From CAWEPK01 sp963835595 (lineage in GTDB: Bacteria > Desulfobacterota > Syntrophorhabdia > Syntrophorhabdales > WCHB1-27), in NCBI GenBank assembly GCA_963835595.1, contig CAWIGL010000003.1, forward strand, positions 124,001 to 188,000: 64,000 nt of DNA, written 5' to 3'. The notes under the pieces are model-generated. The model made no database searches. It had not been told where the DNA came from and saw only the letters and a list, made by a program, of their open reading frames with translations. The first letter of the stretch is position 1, and every line of letters starts with the position of its first letter. Shown one piece after another: positions 18,435 to 26,261 of this stretch. Made by a program: the position numbers and the translations under genes.

Positions 18435-18463
18435 AAATTACCATTAGCGGGGGTTTGTGTCAA
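18435..18463 (-). promoter_or_regulatory. Sigma-70-type promoter of the cooC operon
   Basis: On the minus strand a perfect -35 TTGACA (18463-18458) and a -10 TAATTT (18440-18435) are separated by 17 bp. The predicted start of transcription, 6-7 nt after the -10, falls on the ATG at 18428. There is no Shine-Dalgarno sequence before either candidate start. Confidence 0.6.
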
Positions 18464-18535
18464 CCTTCCGAATTAGAGGGAGGGCCGGGGTGAGGGTGAG
18501 AACATATTCTTTCACAGGTTCCGCGCTCCGGCAGA

Positions 18536-18572
18536 TTAGCCGCTGCTTGAGGGTATTCTGCTTGCTATTTCG
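18536..18572 (+). repeat. 37-bp direct repeat, copy 1
   Basis: Matches 19218-19254 in 35 of 37 positions (begins TTAGCCGCTGCTTGAGGGTA and ends GCTTGCTATTTCG). The two copies flank the hypothetical gene at 18634-18927. A weaker relative (CCCTTGCTATTGCGGG) is seen near 35704-35726. Probably an interspersed repeat or the end of a decayed mobile element. Confidence 0.6.
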
Positions 18573-18633
18573 CCTGGGATCGAAAGGGGTGCGTCGATGC
18601 GCCCCCTATCTCGACTGTCGTTTGAGGTAAGAC

Positions 18634-18927
18634 TCAAGAGTGAGAGGCTTTATAGTCATCTATCGCTTTGTTGGCCTCATCGACCGTTCCGAATTCGTTG
18701 AGCAGCAGCTTCACCAATTGCAGCTTGCCTTTCGCCTCCAATGGCAGTTCCGTGCCGGTATTGTATCTTACGACCATTATCGGCCCATCGATCTGTACTA
18801 ATCTCGCACCGTAGTGGACCAGGAATTCGAGGTAATTCTTCGAGCGGCACTGTTTTTCCTTTGCGCGCACGAAACTCCTCCTCGCGACAAACTGGCCGTT
18901 GAAAGGCTTCACGGTGTTGTCTTCCAT
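18634..18927 (-). CDS. Hypothetical protein, 97 residues
   Basis: I do not recognise the family. The start at 18927 is chosen because AGGAG lies 8 nt upstream; an ATG at 18963 has no site. The protein is mixed alpha/beta, with a basic middle (FVARRSFVRAKEKQCRSKNY), a hydrophobic strand pair (RLVQIDGPIMVVRYN) and an acidic helical end (FGTVDEANKAIDDYKASH). It is flanked by 37-bp direct repeats and by long non-coding stretches, which suggests an accessory gene. Confidence 0.5.
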   Translation of the reverse strand: MEDNTVKPFNGQFVARRSFVRAKEKQCRSKNYLEFLVHYGARLVQIDGPIMVVRYNTGTELPLEAKGKLQLVKLLLNEFGTVDEANKAIDDYKASHS

Positions 18928-19217
18928 ATCTGGCACTCCTATCTTGCACTCGTTGCTTGGCATCGTTATCCACGACCCATGTGGGGGGTAGCCGTTTGGA
19001 GTTTACAAGGACAACTCTTTTCTAGTTGGGGGTTTACTGGCAGCAGCCCCTAGCCTTCGGATGGCTTTTCAGGAATACGCAGAAGCGGTTAGACATATGT
19101 CATTGGTAGTAATCAACATCGAGACACGTCTATTATATCACGATTACCACAATAAAGGGGCGTGCAGAGAAATATATCCTTGAGGTGAGACTTGCAGGAA
19201 GAAGTACGTATCGCAGG

Positions 19218-19254
19218 TTAGCCGCTGCTTGAGGGTATCCCGCTTGCTATTTCG
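19218..19254 (+). repeat. 37-bp direct repeat, copy 2
   Basis: Differs from the copy at 18536-18572 only in two pyrimidines (TATTCTGC there, TATCCCGC here). Same orientation, 682 bp apart. Confidence 0.6.
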
Positions 19255-19335
19255 AAAAGAGGGCGACGGCGGCGATGTCTCACGGACAGGCAAGACGCCT
19301 CTCAGGGAAAGGGCCTTCGACGAAGCGGCAGGGAA

Positions 19336-19382
19336 GCGGGGACGCCCCTCCCGCCCTTCCGTCTTCGGAGGGGTGTCCCCGC
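19336..19382. repeat. 16-bp inverted repeat, REP-like hairpin
   Basis: Left arm GCGGGGACGCCCCTCC (19336-19351) and right arm GGAGGGGTGTCCCCGC (19367-19382) pair over 16 bp with one G-T wobble and a 15-nt loop. Without a T run it is not a classic terminator. The GGGGACGCCCC core suggests a REP-type interspersed palindrome; it may also slow transcription leaving the dctP side. Confidence 0.55.
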
Positions 19383-19468
19383 AGCCATAACCCAGGAAGG
19401 CGTCCCCGCGACCGCTGTCCAGGCCGTCGGAGACTCCCCCCTGTAACCGCGCTATTTACGCACTCGCG

Positions 19469-20533
19469 CTAGTACTGATACGCCGTCGGTATCTTCTTTG
19501 CCTTCTCCTGGCCCTTCCAGTAGTCGATGCGCTCTTTGATGAAGCTTATCCAGGTGTCTACCTCGCCGGCCTTGTAGCCCTTGGCGACCATGTCTTTTTT
19601 GAAGTCGGCTATGACTGGATGGGCGGCCTTGACCCACTTGGCGCTCTCGGCATCCGACAGGCCGATGATCTGGCCTCCCTGCTTCTTGAAGAACTCGCCG
19701 CCCTCGATGTCTATCCGGTTCCATTCGACGAGCCACTGGTCTAAGAACTCACTCTTGGAGTAGTCGGTGATGATCTTCTTCACGTCTGCGGGCAGGCTGT
19801 TCCATTTGTTCTTGTTCATGATGACGTAGAAGGAGAAGACGCTCCCTATCTTCCAGGAAGCGGTCACGTATTTCTCTATCTCCCCTATCTTGAACCCTTT
19901 GAGCTGCTCTAAGGGACCGAAGTTGCCTTCTACGACCCCTCTTCTCAGGGCCTCGTAGGTATCGACGATCTCTATGGGCATAGGGACTGCGCCCAAGGCC
20001 CTGGCTATGTCGCCTATCCTGCCCGGACCCCTGATCTTCATGCCCTTCATGTCTTCTAAGGTCCGCACGGGCTTACTGAGCGTCTGAAGGACGTTGACGG
20101 GGCTCGTCGAGAACATGATGGGGTGGAAGGCGTCCCATTCCTTCGGCTTGAACTTGTCGTAGAACTCGTTCTGGACGTGGCCCGCTATCCAGGGGCTGGG
20201 GAAGCCCAAGGGAAGCTCCATGATCTCCATGACGGGGAACCGGCCGCGCGTATAGGAGCAGTGGGAGAAGCCGATGTCTGCGATGCCCGTCAGGACGCCC
20301 GGGGCGATCTTAGGCGCGGTCAGGAGCGTCCCGCCCGTATACTGGGTGATCTCCACCTTGCCCGCGAGCCTCTTGTTCAGCTCTTCCGCCCATTTGCCGA
20401 GCATGATCGAGTTCATGTGCACGGGCGGGAAGTAGTTGGCGAACTTGAGCTTTATCACGTCCGCGCAGGCAAGGGAAGAGACCGAAAAGAAAAACGCGGC
20501 GACGAACAGGAAGACGGTCCATTTCTTCAGCAT
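19469..20533 (-). CDS. dctP: TRAP transporter substrate-binding protein, DctP family
   Basis: Periplasmic receptor of a tripartite ATP-independent transporter for an organic acid. 354 residues from ATG 20533 (AGGAGG 7 nt upstream), with a Sec signal peptide (WTVFLFVAAFFFSVSSLACA). Typical features are LKFANYFPPVHMNSIMLGKWAEELNKR at the start of the mature protein, the conserved Arg in KGMKIRGPG that usually binds the substrate carboxylate, and EALRRGVVEGNFGPLE. It is followed upstream by dctM and dctQ. The neighbouring CoA ligase suggests an aromatic or other carboxylate as substrate, which is inference. Confidence 0.93.
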   Translation of the reverse strand: MLKKWTVFLFVAAFFFSVSSLACADVIKLKFANYFPPVHMNSIMLGKWAEELNKRLAGKVEITQYTGGTLLTAPKIAPGVLTGIADIGFSHCSYTRGRFPVMEIMELPLGFPSPWIAGHVQNEFYDKFKPKEWDAFHPIMFSTSPVNVLQTLSKPVRTLEDMKGMKIRGPGRIGDIARALGAVPMPIEIVDTYEALRRGVVEGNFGPLEQLKGFKIGEIEKYVTASWKIGSVFSFYVIMNKNKWNSLPADVKKIITDYSKSEFLDQWLVEWNRIDIEGGEFFKKQGGQIIGLSDAESAKWVKAAHPVIADFKKDMVAKGYKAGEVDTWISFIKERIDYWKGQEKAKKIPTAYQY

Positions 20534-20584
20534 CTTGGAACCTCCTTTATGTTTTTTAGGCTGACGCTGCATACTTAGCCTCTC

Positions 20585-21889
20585 CTATTTGCCGTAGAAC
20601 AGGGAGGGCAGCCAGAGGGCAAGCTGGGGGAATACGAACATGAGACCCCAGACGAAGACCAGCGAGAGCAGGAAGGGAGCGACGCCCTTGTATATGCGGC
20701 CCATCGGCTCCTTCGTTATGTTCTTGACGACGAAGACGCAGACCGCCACGGGCGGGATGACCACGCCGATCATGACGACTACGCCGATCACTATGCCGAA
20801 CCACAGGGGGTTGAAGCCCAGCTTGAGGACTGCGGGGTAGAAGATGGGGGTCGCCAGGATCATGAAGGCCAGATCGTCGATGAAGGAGCCGCCCAGCTCG
20901 TAGACCATGCAGATCATTATCATGATGACGTAGCGGTTTAAGGGCAGCGCCACTATCCAGTCGGCCACGGCCTGGGGGATGTTCGTCACAGCGATGAAGT
21001 GGCCGAGTATCGTCGAGCCTGCGATCAGCATTAAGATCATCCCTGCGGTGCGGGTTGCCTCTGCGAGGGAGGTTACGTACTTCTTGAAGCTCATGTTCCG
21101 CGTGACTATCGAGAGGATGAAGATGGCGAAGGTGCCGACCGCGCCCGCCTCGGTAGGGGTGAAATAGCCGGCCATCATGCCGCCCACGACGATGAGGAAG
21201 ACGAGGATGATCCAGACGACCTCGGGCAGGCTCCTTACCCTTTCCTTCCAGCTCGACCGTTCGGACAGGGGGGCCGCCTTCGGGTTGATCTTGACCCACC
21301 CGTAGATGATGAAGAGGAAGAGGAAGGCGATGAGGAAGCCGGGGATCATGCCTGCCAGGAAGAGCTGCCCTATCGACTGCTCCGTAATGATGCCGAAGAT
21401 GATGAGGACTACGGAGGGAGGTATGATGCAGCCTAAGCTGCCTACGGTTGCGACGATGCCGGTCGAGAGCCTCCTGTCGTAGCCGAAGCGGTCCATCTCC
21501 GGGACGGCGACGGATGCGAAGGTGGCCGAGGTGGCGGCGGAGGAGCCGCAGATCGCCTTGAACCCCGTGGCGCCAATGACGGTCGCCATGGCGAGGCCGC
21601 CCGGGATATGGCCGACGAACTTGTTGGCGGCAGAGTAAAGCCTGACCGCAATACCTGCGTTGAAGCCTATCTGCCCCATCAGGATGAACAGGGGGAAGAC
21701 CGTATAGCCGTAGTTCGTGATGACGTCGTAGATGTCCCTCCCAAGGAGGTTCATGGCGGCGGATACGCCGTTGAAGTAGGCGAAGCCGCAAAAGCCGACT
21801 GCGGCCATGGCGAAGCCCAGCTCGATGCCCGTCGAGAAGAGGGCCAGAAGGAGGGCCAGCGCGATGATCCCGGTAGTTATCTCATTCAT
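20585..21889 (-). CDS. dctM: TRAP transporter large permease, DctM family
   Basis: Twelve-helix subunit that carries substrate across the inner membrane with Na+ or H+. 434 residues, hydrophobic throughout, with the family signatures GCIIPPSVVLIIFGI and GFKAICGSSAATSATFASV. It overlaps dctQ by 8 bp and ends 51 bp before dctP, giving dctQ-dctM-dctP order on the transcript. Confidence 0.95.
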   Translation of the reverse strand: MNEITTGIIALALLLALFSTGIELGFAMAAVGFCGFAYFNGVSAAMNLLGRDIYDVITNYGYTVFPLFILMGQIGFNAGIAVRLYSAANKFVGHIPGGLAMATVIGATGFKAICGSSAATSATFASVAVPEMDRFGYDRRLSTGIVATVGSLGCIIPPSVVLIIFGIITEQSIGQLFLAGMIPGFLIAFLFLFIIYGWVKINPKAAPLSERSSWKERVRSLPEVVWIILVFLIVVGGMMAGYFTPTEAGAVGTFAIFILSIVTRNMSFKKYVTSLAEATRTAGMILMLIAGSTILGHFIAVTNIPQAVADWIVALPLNRYVIMIMICMVYELGGSFIDDLAFMILATPIFYPAVLKLGFNPLWFGIVIGVVVMIGVVIPPVAVCVFVVKNITKEPMGRIYKGVAPFLLSLVFVWGLMFVFPQLALWLPSLFYGK

Positions 21890-22367
21890 ATTGGCCCCTC
21901 CATATCTTCACGATGTCGGAGACGAAGACCAGGCACTCGATGAAGCAGCAGACTCCGACCCCGTAGGCCACAGGGTAGAAGGGAAGCCTTATGGTCGGGG
22001 AGACCTCGCCGGAGGCGTGGAACTCGGCCCCCACGCTGAAGAGGTTGTAGGCTATCAGGACAAAGAGGCAGAAGCATACGATCCGGGTGAAGGTATTGCA
22101 GACGGCCTTGCCGCGCGTGGATAGCTTTTGGAGGAGGATCTCCATGTAGACGTGGCCCCGGTCCATGGAGACCCCGGGGATGCCGAACCCGACGACGAGG
22201 GCAAGCGCCAGGCTGACCACCTCGTAGGTGCCCACCAGCGGATGGCCCAGGGCCCGGCAGAGTATGTCGGCCACGGTAAGGAACATCATGAAGGTGAGGG
22301 CCGCGCTGGCAATGATGTTGAGCACCGCCTTGCAAACCCTCAGGAAAAGATAGAGCGGATTTTCCAT
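21882..22367 (-). CDS. dctQ: TRAP transporter small permease, DctQ family
   Basis: Four-helix partner of DctM, 161 residues. Membrane segments at about 10-35 (VLNIIASAALTFMMFLTVAD), 47-66, 88-110 and 130-150. The ILCRALGHPLVGTYEVV loop with its conserved Arg and Glu is typical of the family. ATG at 22367 with AGGGAGG upstream. Confidence 0.9.
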   Translation of the reverse strand: MENPLYLFLRVCKAVLNIIASAALTFMMFLTVADILCRALGHPLVGTYEVVSLALALVVGFGIPGVSMDRGHVYMEILLQKLSTRGKAVCNTFTRIVCFCLFVLIAYNLFSVGAEFHASGEVSPTIRLPFYPVAYGVGVCCFIECLVFVSDIVKIWRGQYE

Positions 22368-22434
22368 TGTGCCTCCCTTTCGGTCATTCTACCCGCAGGA
22401 AATCCACGCCCCCGCAAGATTCCGGGGTAAAGCA

Positions 22435-22614
22435 CTAAAGCAGGTTTTTCACATCGCTTATATTCAGCTCGAGCATTTTCGTGCTTGCGAGAAGCCGTAC
22501 AAGGTTTTTCTTTACCGCTTCGATCTCTCCCCCCAGGGCCATAAGCTCCTCTGCCGTCTTGCGGAGGAGCTTTATCTTTTCGTCCATCTCTTTTATCTTG
22601 TATTGCGCGCTCAC
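22435..22614 (-). CDS. 59-residue charged helical protein beside the CoA ligase
   Basis: A short gene: GTG at 22614 with a GAGGAGG site, stop TAG at 22435. The product begins MSAQYKIKEMDEKIKLLRKT, continues with AEELMALGGEIEAVKKNLVRLL and ends ELNISDVKNLL. Heptad spacing of Leu/Ile and many Lys/Glu suggest a short coiled coil. It starts 15 bp after the PaaK-like ligase and lies between it and dctQ, so it is probably co-transcribed. I know no function; a small partner of the ligase or an assembly factor is possible. Confidence 0.7.
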   Translation of the reverse strand: MSAQYKIKEMDEKIKLLRKTAEELMALGGEIEAVKKNLVRLLASTKMLELNISDVKNLL

Positions 22615-22629
22615 GGCGGACCTCCTCGT

Positions 22630-23958
22630 CTAGTGTTTTCGCATGTCCTTGAATCTCTTCGCCTTCACTTCGTACCGCGTAAGGCTTCCGTAGGGATGGA
22701 CCTCGATCTTGTAACCGAGGTTCGTCTTCACCCTGAGCTCGTCTTTGAGGCGGGCGAGGATCGACTCCTTGTGGCCTTCGAGCCCCGGCTGGATCTCTAT
22801 CTTGAGCGATATGTCGTCGATGTCCCCCTTCTTTGTCACTACGACCTCGTATTCGTCCGAGAGCTCCTTGAAGCTTCTCACCACTTCTTCTATCGCCGTG
22901 GGAGCGAGAAGGACGCCCTTCACCTTCGTGATGTCGTCGGCCCTCCCCACGACGCCGCCGTCGATGATCCTGAACGTCCGGCCGCAGTCGCACTCGTAGT
23001 CGGCCCAGCGGATTACGTCCTTCGAATCGAACCGTATGCACGGCTTGCCCACCCGGTCGAAGGCGGTGACGATCATCTTGCCGTTCTTCATCGGCGCGTC
23101 GATAATCTCCCCGGTGTCAACGTCCTCTATCTCGACGAGGAACATGGCTTCGTTGACGTGGAGGCCCTTCTGGGCCGTGCAGCTATAGCTCCAGGCCCCG
23201 ATTTCCGTCGCGCCGATGTGGTCGTAAACCTTCGCGCCCCATGCCTCCTCGATGCGCTGCTTGGTGGTGGGAATGCTTGCGCCAGGCTCTCCTGCGCAGG
23301 TGATCCTCTTAATCCCTATGCTCTTCGGGTCTACGCCTATCTTGCGGGCGGTGTCGGCCATGCCGAGCACGTAGGTGGGGGTGGCGCAGAAAGCGGTGCA
23401 CCTGAGCTCCTTCATCTTCATGATCCTCGCTTCCGTATCGAGCACCCCGCCGGGAACGACTTCCGCTCCAAGCTTCTCGGCTGCGTAGTGGCAGGCCCAG
23501 AAGGCGACGAAGATGTTATAGCCGAAGGGGATGAAGATCCGGTCGGTGTCTCTGTAGCCCTGCGCGTATAGTATGTACGCCCAGCACTCGGCCCACCATT
23601 CCCAGTCCTGCCACGTATCGGCCTGGTAGACCGGCGTGCCTGTGGTGCCGCTCGTCTGACGGAACTCGGTAACCTGCTGAAGGGGCACGGCCAGCATGTC
23701 GCCGTAGGGGAACGGGGGCCTTTTCTGCACGTCCCTCAGCATCCCCTTGTCGATCTTCGGCACCCGCTTGATGTCTTCGTATGTCTTGATATCCCCGGGC
23801 TCGATGCCTGCATCCTCGTAGAGCTTCCGGTAGAAGGGTGAGTTGTTGTACGCCCACTCGAAAACGCGCTTGAACTTCCTGACCCGAAGCTGCCCCAGCC
23901 GCTCCCTGTCCAGCGTTTCCAGTATGGGGTTCCAGTATATGCTCGCGTCTTTAGCCAT
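22630..23958 (-). CDS. Phenylacetate-CoA ligase-like adenylate-forming enzyme
   Basis: Activates an aromatic or other carboxylate to its CoA thioester with ATP. 442 residues, the PaaK family length. Motifs: EFRQTSGTTGTPVYQAD (P-loop/A3), YDHIGATEIGAWSY (A5), CIRFDSKDVIRW (A7) and GRADDITKVKGVLLAPTAIE (A8). A metal-like CDCG pair follows the A7 region. The C-terminal domain carries the amidation Lys region (SLTRYEVKAKRFKD). Adjacent TRAP genes and an IclR regulator suggest uptake and activation of the same acid; the exact substrate cannot be told from sequence. Confidence 0.9.
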   Translation of the reverse strand: MAKDASIYWNPILETLDRERLGQLRVRKFKRVFEWAYNNSPFYRKLYEDAGIEPGDIKTYEDIKRVPKIDKGMLRDVQKRPPFPYGDMLAVPLQQVTEFRQTSGTTGTPVYQADTWQDWEWWAECWAYILYAQGYRDTDRIFIPFGYNIFVAFWACHYAAEKLGAEVVPGGVLDTEARIMKMKELRCTAFCATPTYVLGMADTARKIGVDPKSIGIKRITCAGEPGASIPTTKQRIEEAWGAKVYDHIGATEIGAWSYSCTAQKGLHVNEAMFLVEIEDVDTGEIIDAPMKNGKMIVTAFDRVGKPCIRFDSKDVIRWADYECDCGRTFRIIDGGVVGRADDITKVKGVLLAPTAIEEVVRSFKELSDEYEVVVTKKGDIDDISLKIEIQPGLEGHKESILARLKDELRVKTNLGYKIEVHPYGSLTRYEVKAKRFKDMRKH

Positions 23959-24018
23959 ATGTCGCTCCTCGTGGGTTGTTTGTCCGTCCGTTTTGAGCTT
24001 TATGATTTTATGCGCAGG

Positions 24019-24035
24019 TGTTCATCTAGTGAACA
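24019..24035. promoter_or_regulatory. Palindromic operator before the CoA ligase, possible IclR site
   Basis: TGTTCA (24019-24024) and TGAACA (24030-24035) form a perfect inverted repeat with a 5-bp spacer, 61 bp upstream of the ligase ATG and just downstream of a predicted -10. This is a repressor-type position, and the adjacent iclR gene is the obvious candidate regulator. Confidence 0.55.
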
Positions 24036-24054
24036 TACCCTGTGCATTGAGTAA

Positions 24055-24084
24055 ACAATACCTGGGGAACGCCGTCCTTGTCAA
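24055..24084 (-). promoter_or_regulatory. Sigma-70-type promoter for the ligase/TRAP operon
   Basis: Minus-strand -35 TTGACA (24084-24079) and -10 TATTGT (24060-24055), 18 bp apart. The expected start near 24048 puts the TGTTCA/TGAACA palindrome inside the early transcribed region. The remaining 23959-24190 stretch shows no gene. Confidence 0.5.
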
Positions 24085-24190
24085 GAAAAAAGAGACTGTA
24101 TGAAGACAAAGACTGCAAAACAAACAAGCCGGCGGGACCCCCTTTTTGCCGCAAGGGCGGGAAGCGGGATGGACCGCCGCCGGCCGCCCC

Positions 24191-24989
24191 TTATCGTTTA
24201 TAGCCCAGCTTCGTCGAAACCATAAGGGCCGTTTCCGAGACCTCCTTTATTATCCTCGGCAGATCGTTGTCAGTCAGGGACGAGGAGAAGATCGCCGCGC
24301 CTATGCTGGCTACGACCTTTCCCATGAAGTCCCGGACGGGGCCCGCCACACCGGTGACCCCTTCAAGGGTCGCTTCGGGGTCGACCGCGAAATCCTGCTC
24401 CTTTACCTTGCGCAGCCACGCCTTGAACTCTTCCTTATCGGTGATCGATTTCCTCGTCAGGGCCGCAAGCGGGAATTTCTCGATCAGCCTTTCTATCTCG
24501 TCTTCGGGAAGGTGGGACATGAGCATGGGGCCGCACATCCCCCAGTAAGGAACGCGGCGGGTGCCGATCTTGGAAGTGAAGGTAATGATGCTTCTGCTGT
24601 CTTCCCTCTTGTCGATGTAAAGCAGCTCGTCGTTATCGAGGATACAGAGAAAGATAGTCTTCCCTATCCGTTGGTGAAGCTGCGTGAGAGGCAGGGCGGA
24701 GGCTTTGCGGATGGAGAGAGAATGAAAGACGACGCTCCCTTGCTCGAACACCCTCATGCCCAGGGAATATTTATTCGACTCCTGGTCTTGTCTGAGATAG
24801 CCGTACTTCCCCAGCGTGGAGCAGAGTCTGAGGATGGTAGCCCTTGAGAGGCCGAGGATTTTGGAAAGCTCGCTCTTGCTGAGCGCCTGCCGCTCCAGGC
24901 TGAATGCATCGAGTATCTGGAGGGCCCTTTCCAGAGACCTGTTATAGAAACCTTTTTTGTCGTTGCTTACCGGTTTCAGCGGCAGACAT
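24191..24989 (-). CDS. IclR family transcriptional regulator, frameshifted at its start
   Basis: An N-terminal winged helix (RSLERALQILDAF, then LSKSELSKILGLSRATILRL) is followed by the IclR effector domain (SLGMRVFEQGSVVFHSL, MCGPMLMSHLP, VAGPVRDFMGKVVASIG). The frame with the helix-turn-helix has no ATG, GTG or TTG before residue 90. In the next frame ATG 24989 gives MSAAETGKQRQK and runs into a six-A run (24953-24958); removing one A joins it to GFYNRSLERAL. I therefore join the two as a 265-residue protein. Likely controls the adjacent ligase/TRAP operon. Confidence 0.8.
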
Positions 24990-25091
24990 CCCCCAGGGCT
25001 CTTATAGCTTCGCAGAGCCGGAGGGCTTTGTCAAGGCGCGTCCGGCCCACGAGAATCACCCATCCGACCGGAAGAAACAAAAGGATCAGGA

Positions 25092-26123
25092 CTACGGCCC
25101 TTCGATGGAGCTCAGCTCGAATTGGAGGAGCTTGCGCTCTTCGGGGGTCGCCAGGACGATGAGGTGCATATCCTTTTCGAGCGAGAGGGTCGCGGGCGGG
25201 TTGTATATCCACTTGCCGCCGTCCTTCCGCACCGCAAGGAGGAGTATGTTGCCCATGCTTGTGAAGTCGAGGTCGCCGACCTGCCTGCCCACGTACTTCG
25301 AGTCGTCCGGCACGCGGACTTCCTCTACGCGCAGCGCCTGCTCCCTGTCGTGCAGCATCGACTCAAGAAAATCGGTCGCGTGGGGCCTCGTCATATCGGA
25401 GGCCATCCGCAGGCCGCCTATGTAGTTGAGGGCGACGACCGTGTCCGCCCCCGCGCGCTTTATCTTGTCGATGTTCTTCGTGTCGTTGCACCTGCATACT
25501 ACGCGCAGGGAAGGGTTCAACTGCTTGGCGGTGAGGGTGATGACGATGTTGTCGTTGTCGGAATTAGTCGTTGCGAAGAGACCTTTCGCCTCCTTTATCA
25601 TCGCCCTTTCGAGCGTCTCGTTCTCCGTCGCGTCGCCGAGGATCATGGGCACGTCGATATTCCGGTCTTTGAGAAGGTCGAACTGAGCGGGGTTGGAATC
25701 GAGGGCGATCTGCCGCCTTTTCGTCTGGTGCAGCTCGTGAACGATGTAGAGGCCCACCATCCCGATGCCGCAGACGATATAGTGGCCCCGCATTTTTTCG
25801 ATGCGTTTCTCCATGCTCCTCCTCCTGAAGACGGTCCTTACCTCGCCCTCGACCATGTACGCAGCGAGGGCCGTAAAGAGGTAGAAGATCGCGCCCACGC
25901 TGACAAAGAGATAGAATATCGAGAAGACCTTGCCGGCCACCGTGTTGTGGATCCCCACGTGGTCCTCGTAGCCGACGGTAGTGAGGGTGGTCGCCGTCAT
26001 ATAGAGGGCGTCGAGGAGGCTCTTGTTTTGGCTCCCCAGGAGCCTGTATCCGATAGTCCCGACGCAGACAATGGCGGCTATGATGAGGACGATGCGCTTG
26101 ACGCGGGTTTCCTTCCTTCTCAT
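25092..26123 (-). CDS. Two-helix potassium channel with RCK domains
   Basis: 343 residues. Two membrane segments flank a pore helix and the selectivity filter TTLTTVGYED (about residues 45-54), as in MthK/Kch-type channels. RCK_N follows with the Rossmann glycine motif VCGIGMVGLYIVHEL and the acidic LDSNPAQF. RCK_C (about 255-340, EEVRVPDDSKYVGRQVGDLD) follows it. Ligand-gated K+ flux through the inner membrane is expected. It stands alone between iclR and icd. Confidence 0.9.
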   Translation of the reverse strand: MRRKETRVKRIVLIIAAIVCVGTIGYRLLGSQNKSLLDALYMTATTLTTVGYEDHVGIHNTVAGKVFSIFYLFVSVGAIFYLFTALAAYMVEGEVRTVFRRRSMEKRIEKMRGHYIVCGIGMVGLYIVHELHQTKRRQIALDSNPAQFDLLKDRNIDVPMILGDATENETLERAMIKEAKGLFATTNSDNDNIVITLTAKQLNPSLRVVCRCNDTKNIDKIKRAGADTVVALNYIGGLRMASDMTRPHATDFLESMLHDREQALRVEEVRVPDDSKYVGRQVGDLDFTSMGNILLLAVRKDGGKWIYNPPATLSLEKDMHLIVLATPEERKLLQFELSSIEGP

Positions 26124-26261
26124 GCGCCTAGTATATCAGGAGCCGGGCGGCAAAGCCATATGAAGCAAAGGCAGGCGCGCAAAAAAGGTGTGAAAAGGGC
26201 GCAGGGATGCGACGGGCAGCTCTGGACCGGGCGACGCAGCCGCGTGGGATGCGGCCAGGCC

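Larger units (their letters stand above)
18928..19468. other. 540-bp gene-poor region with repeats and hairpins
   Basis: No convincing gene on either strand. It holds an AT-rich segment (about 19085-19180), the second 37-bp direct repeat (19218-19254) and a long imperfect palindrome (19336-19382). The far end is GC-rich and leads to the 3' end of dctP. Confidence 0.5.

Noticed and set aside
24976..25090. A short hydrophobic frame between the K+ channel and iclR (VVLILLFLPVGWVILVG)
   Set aside because: It looks like a membrane peptide but has no proper start or ribosome site and overlaps both neighbours.
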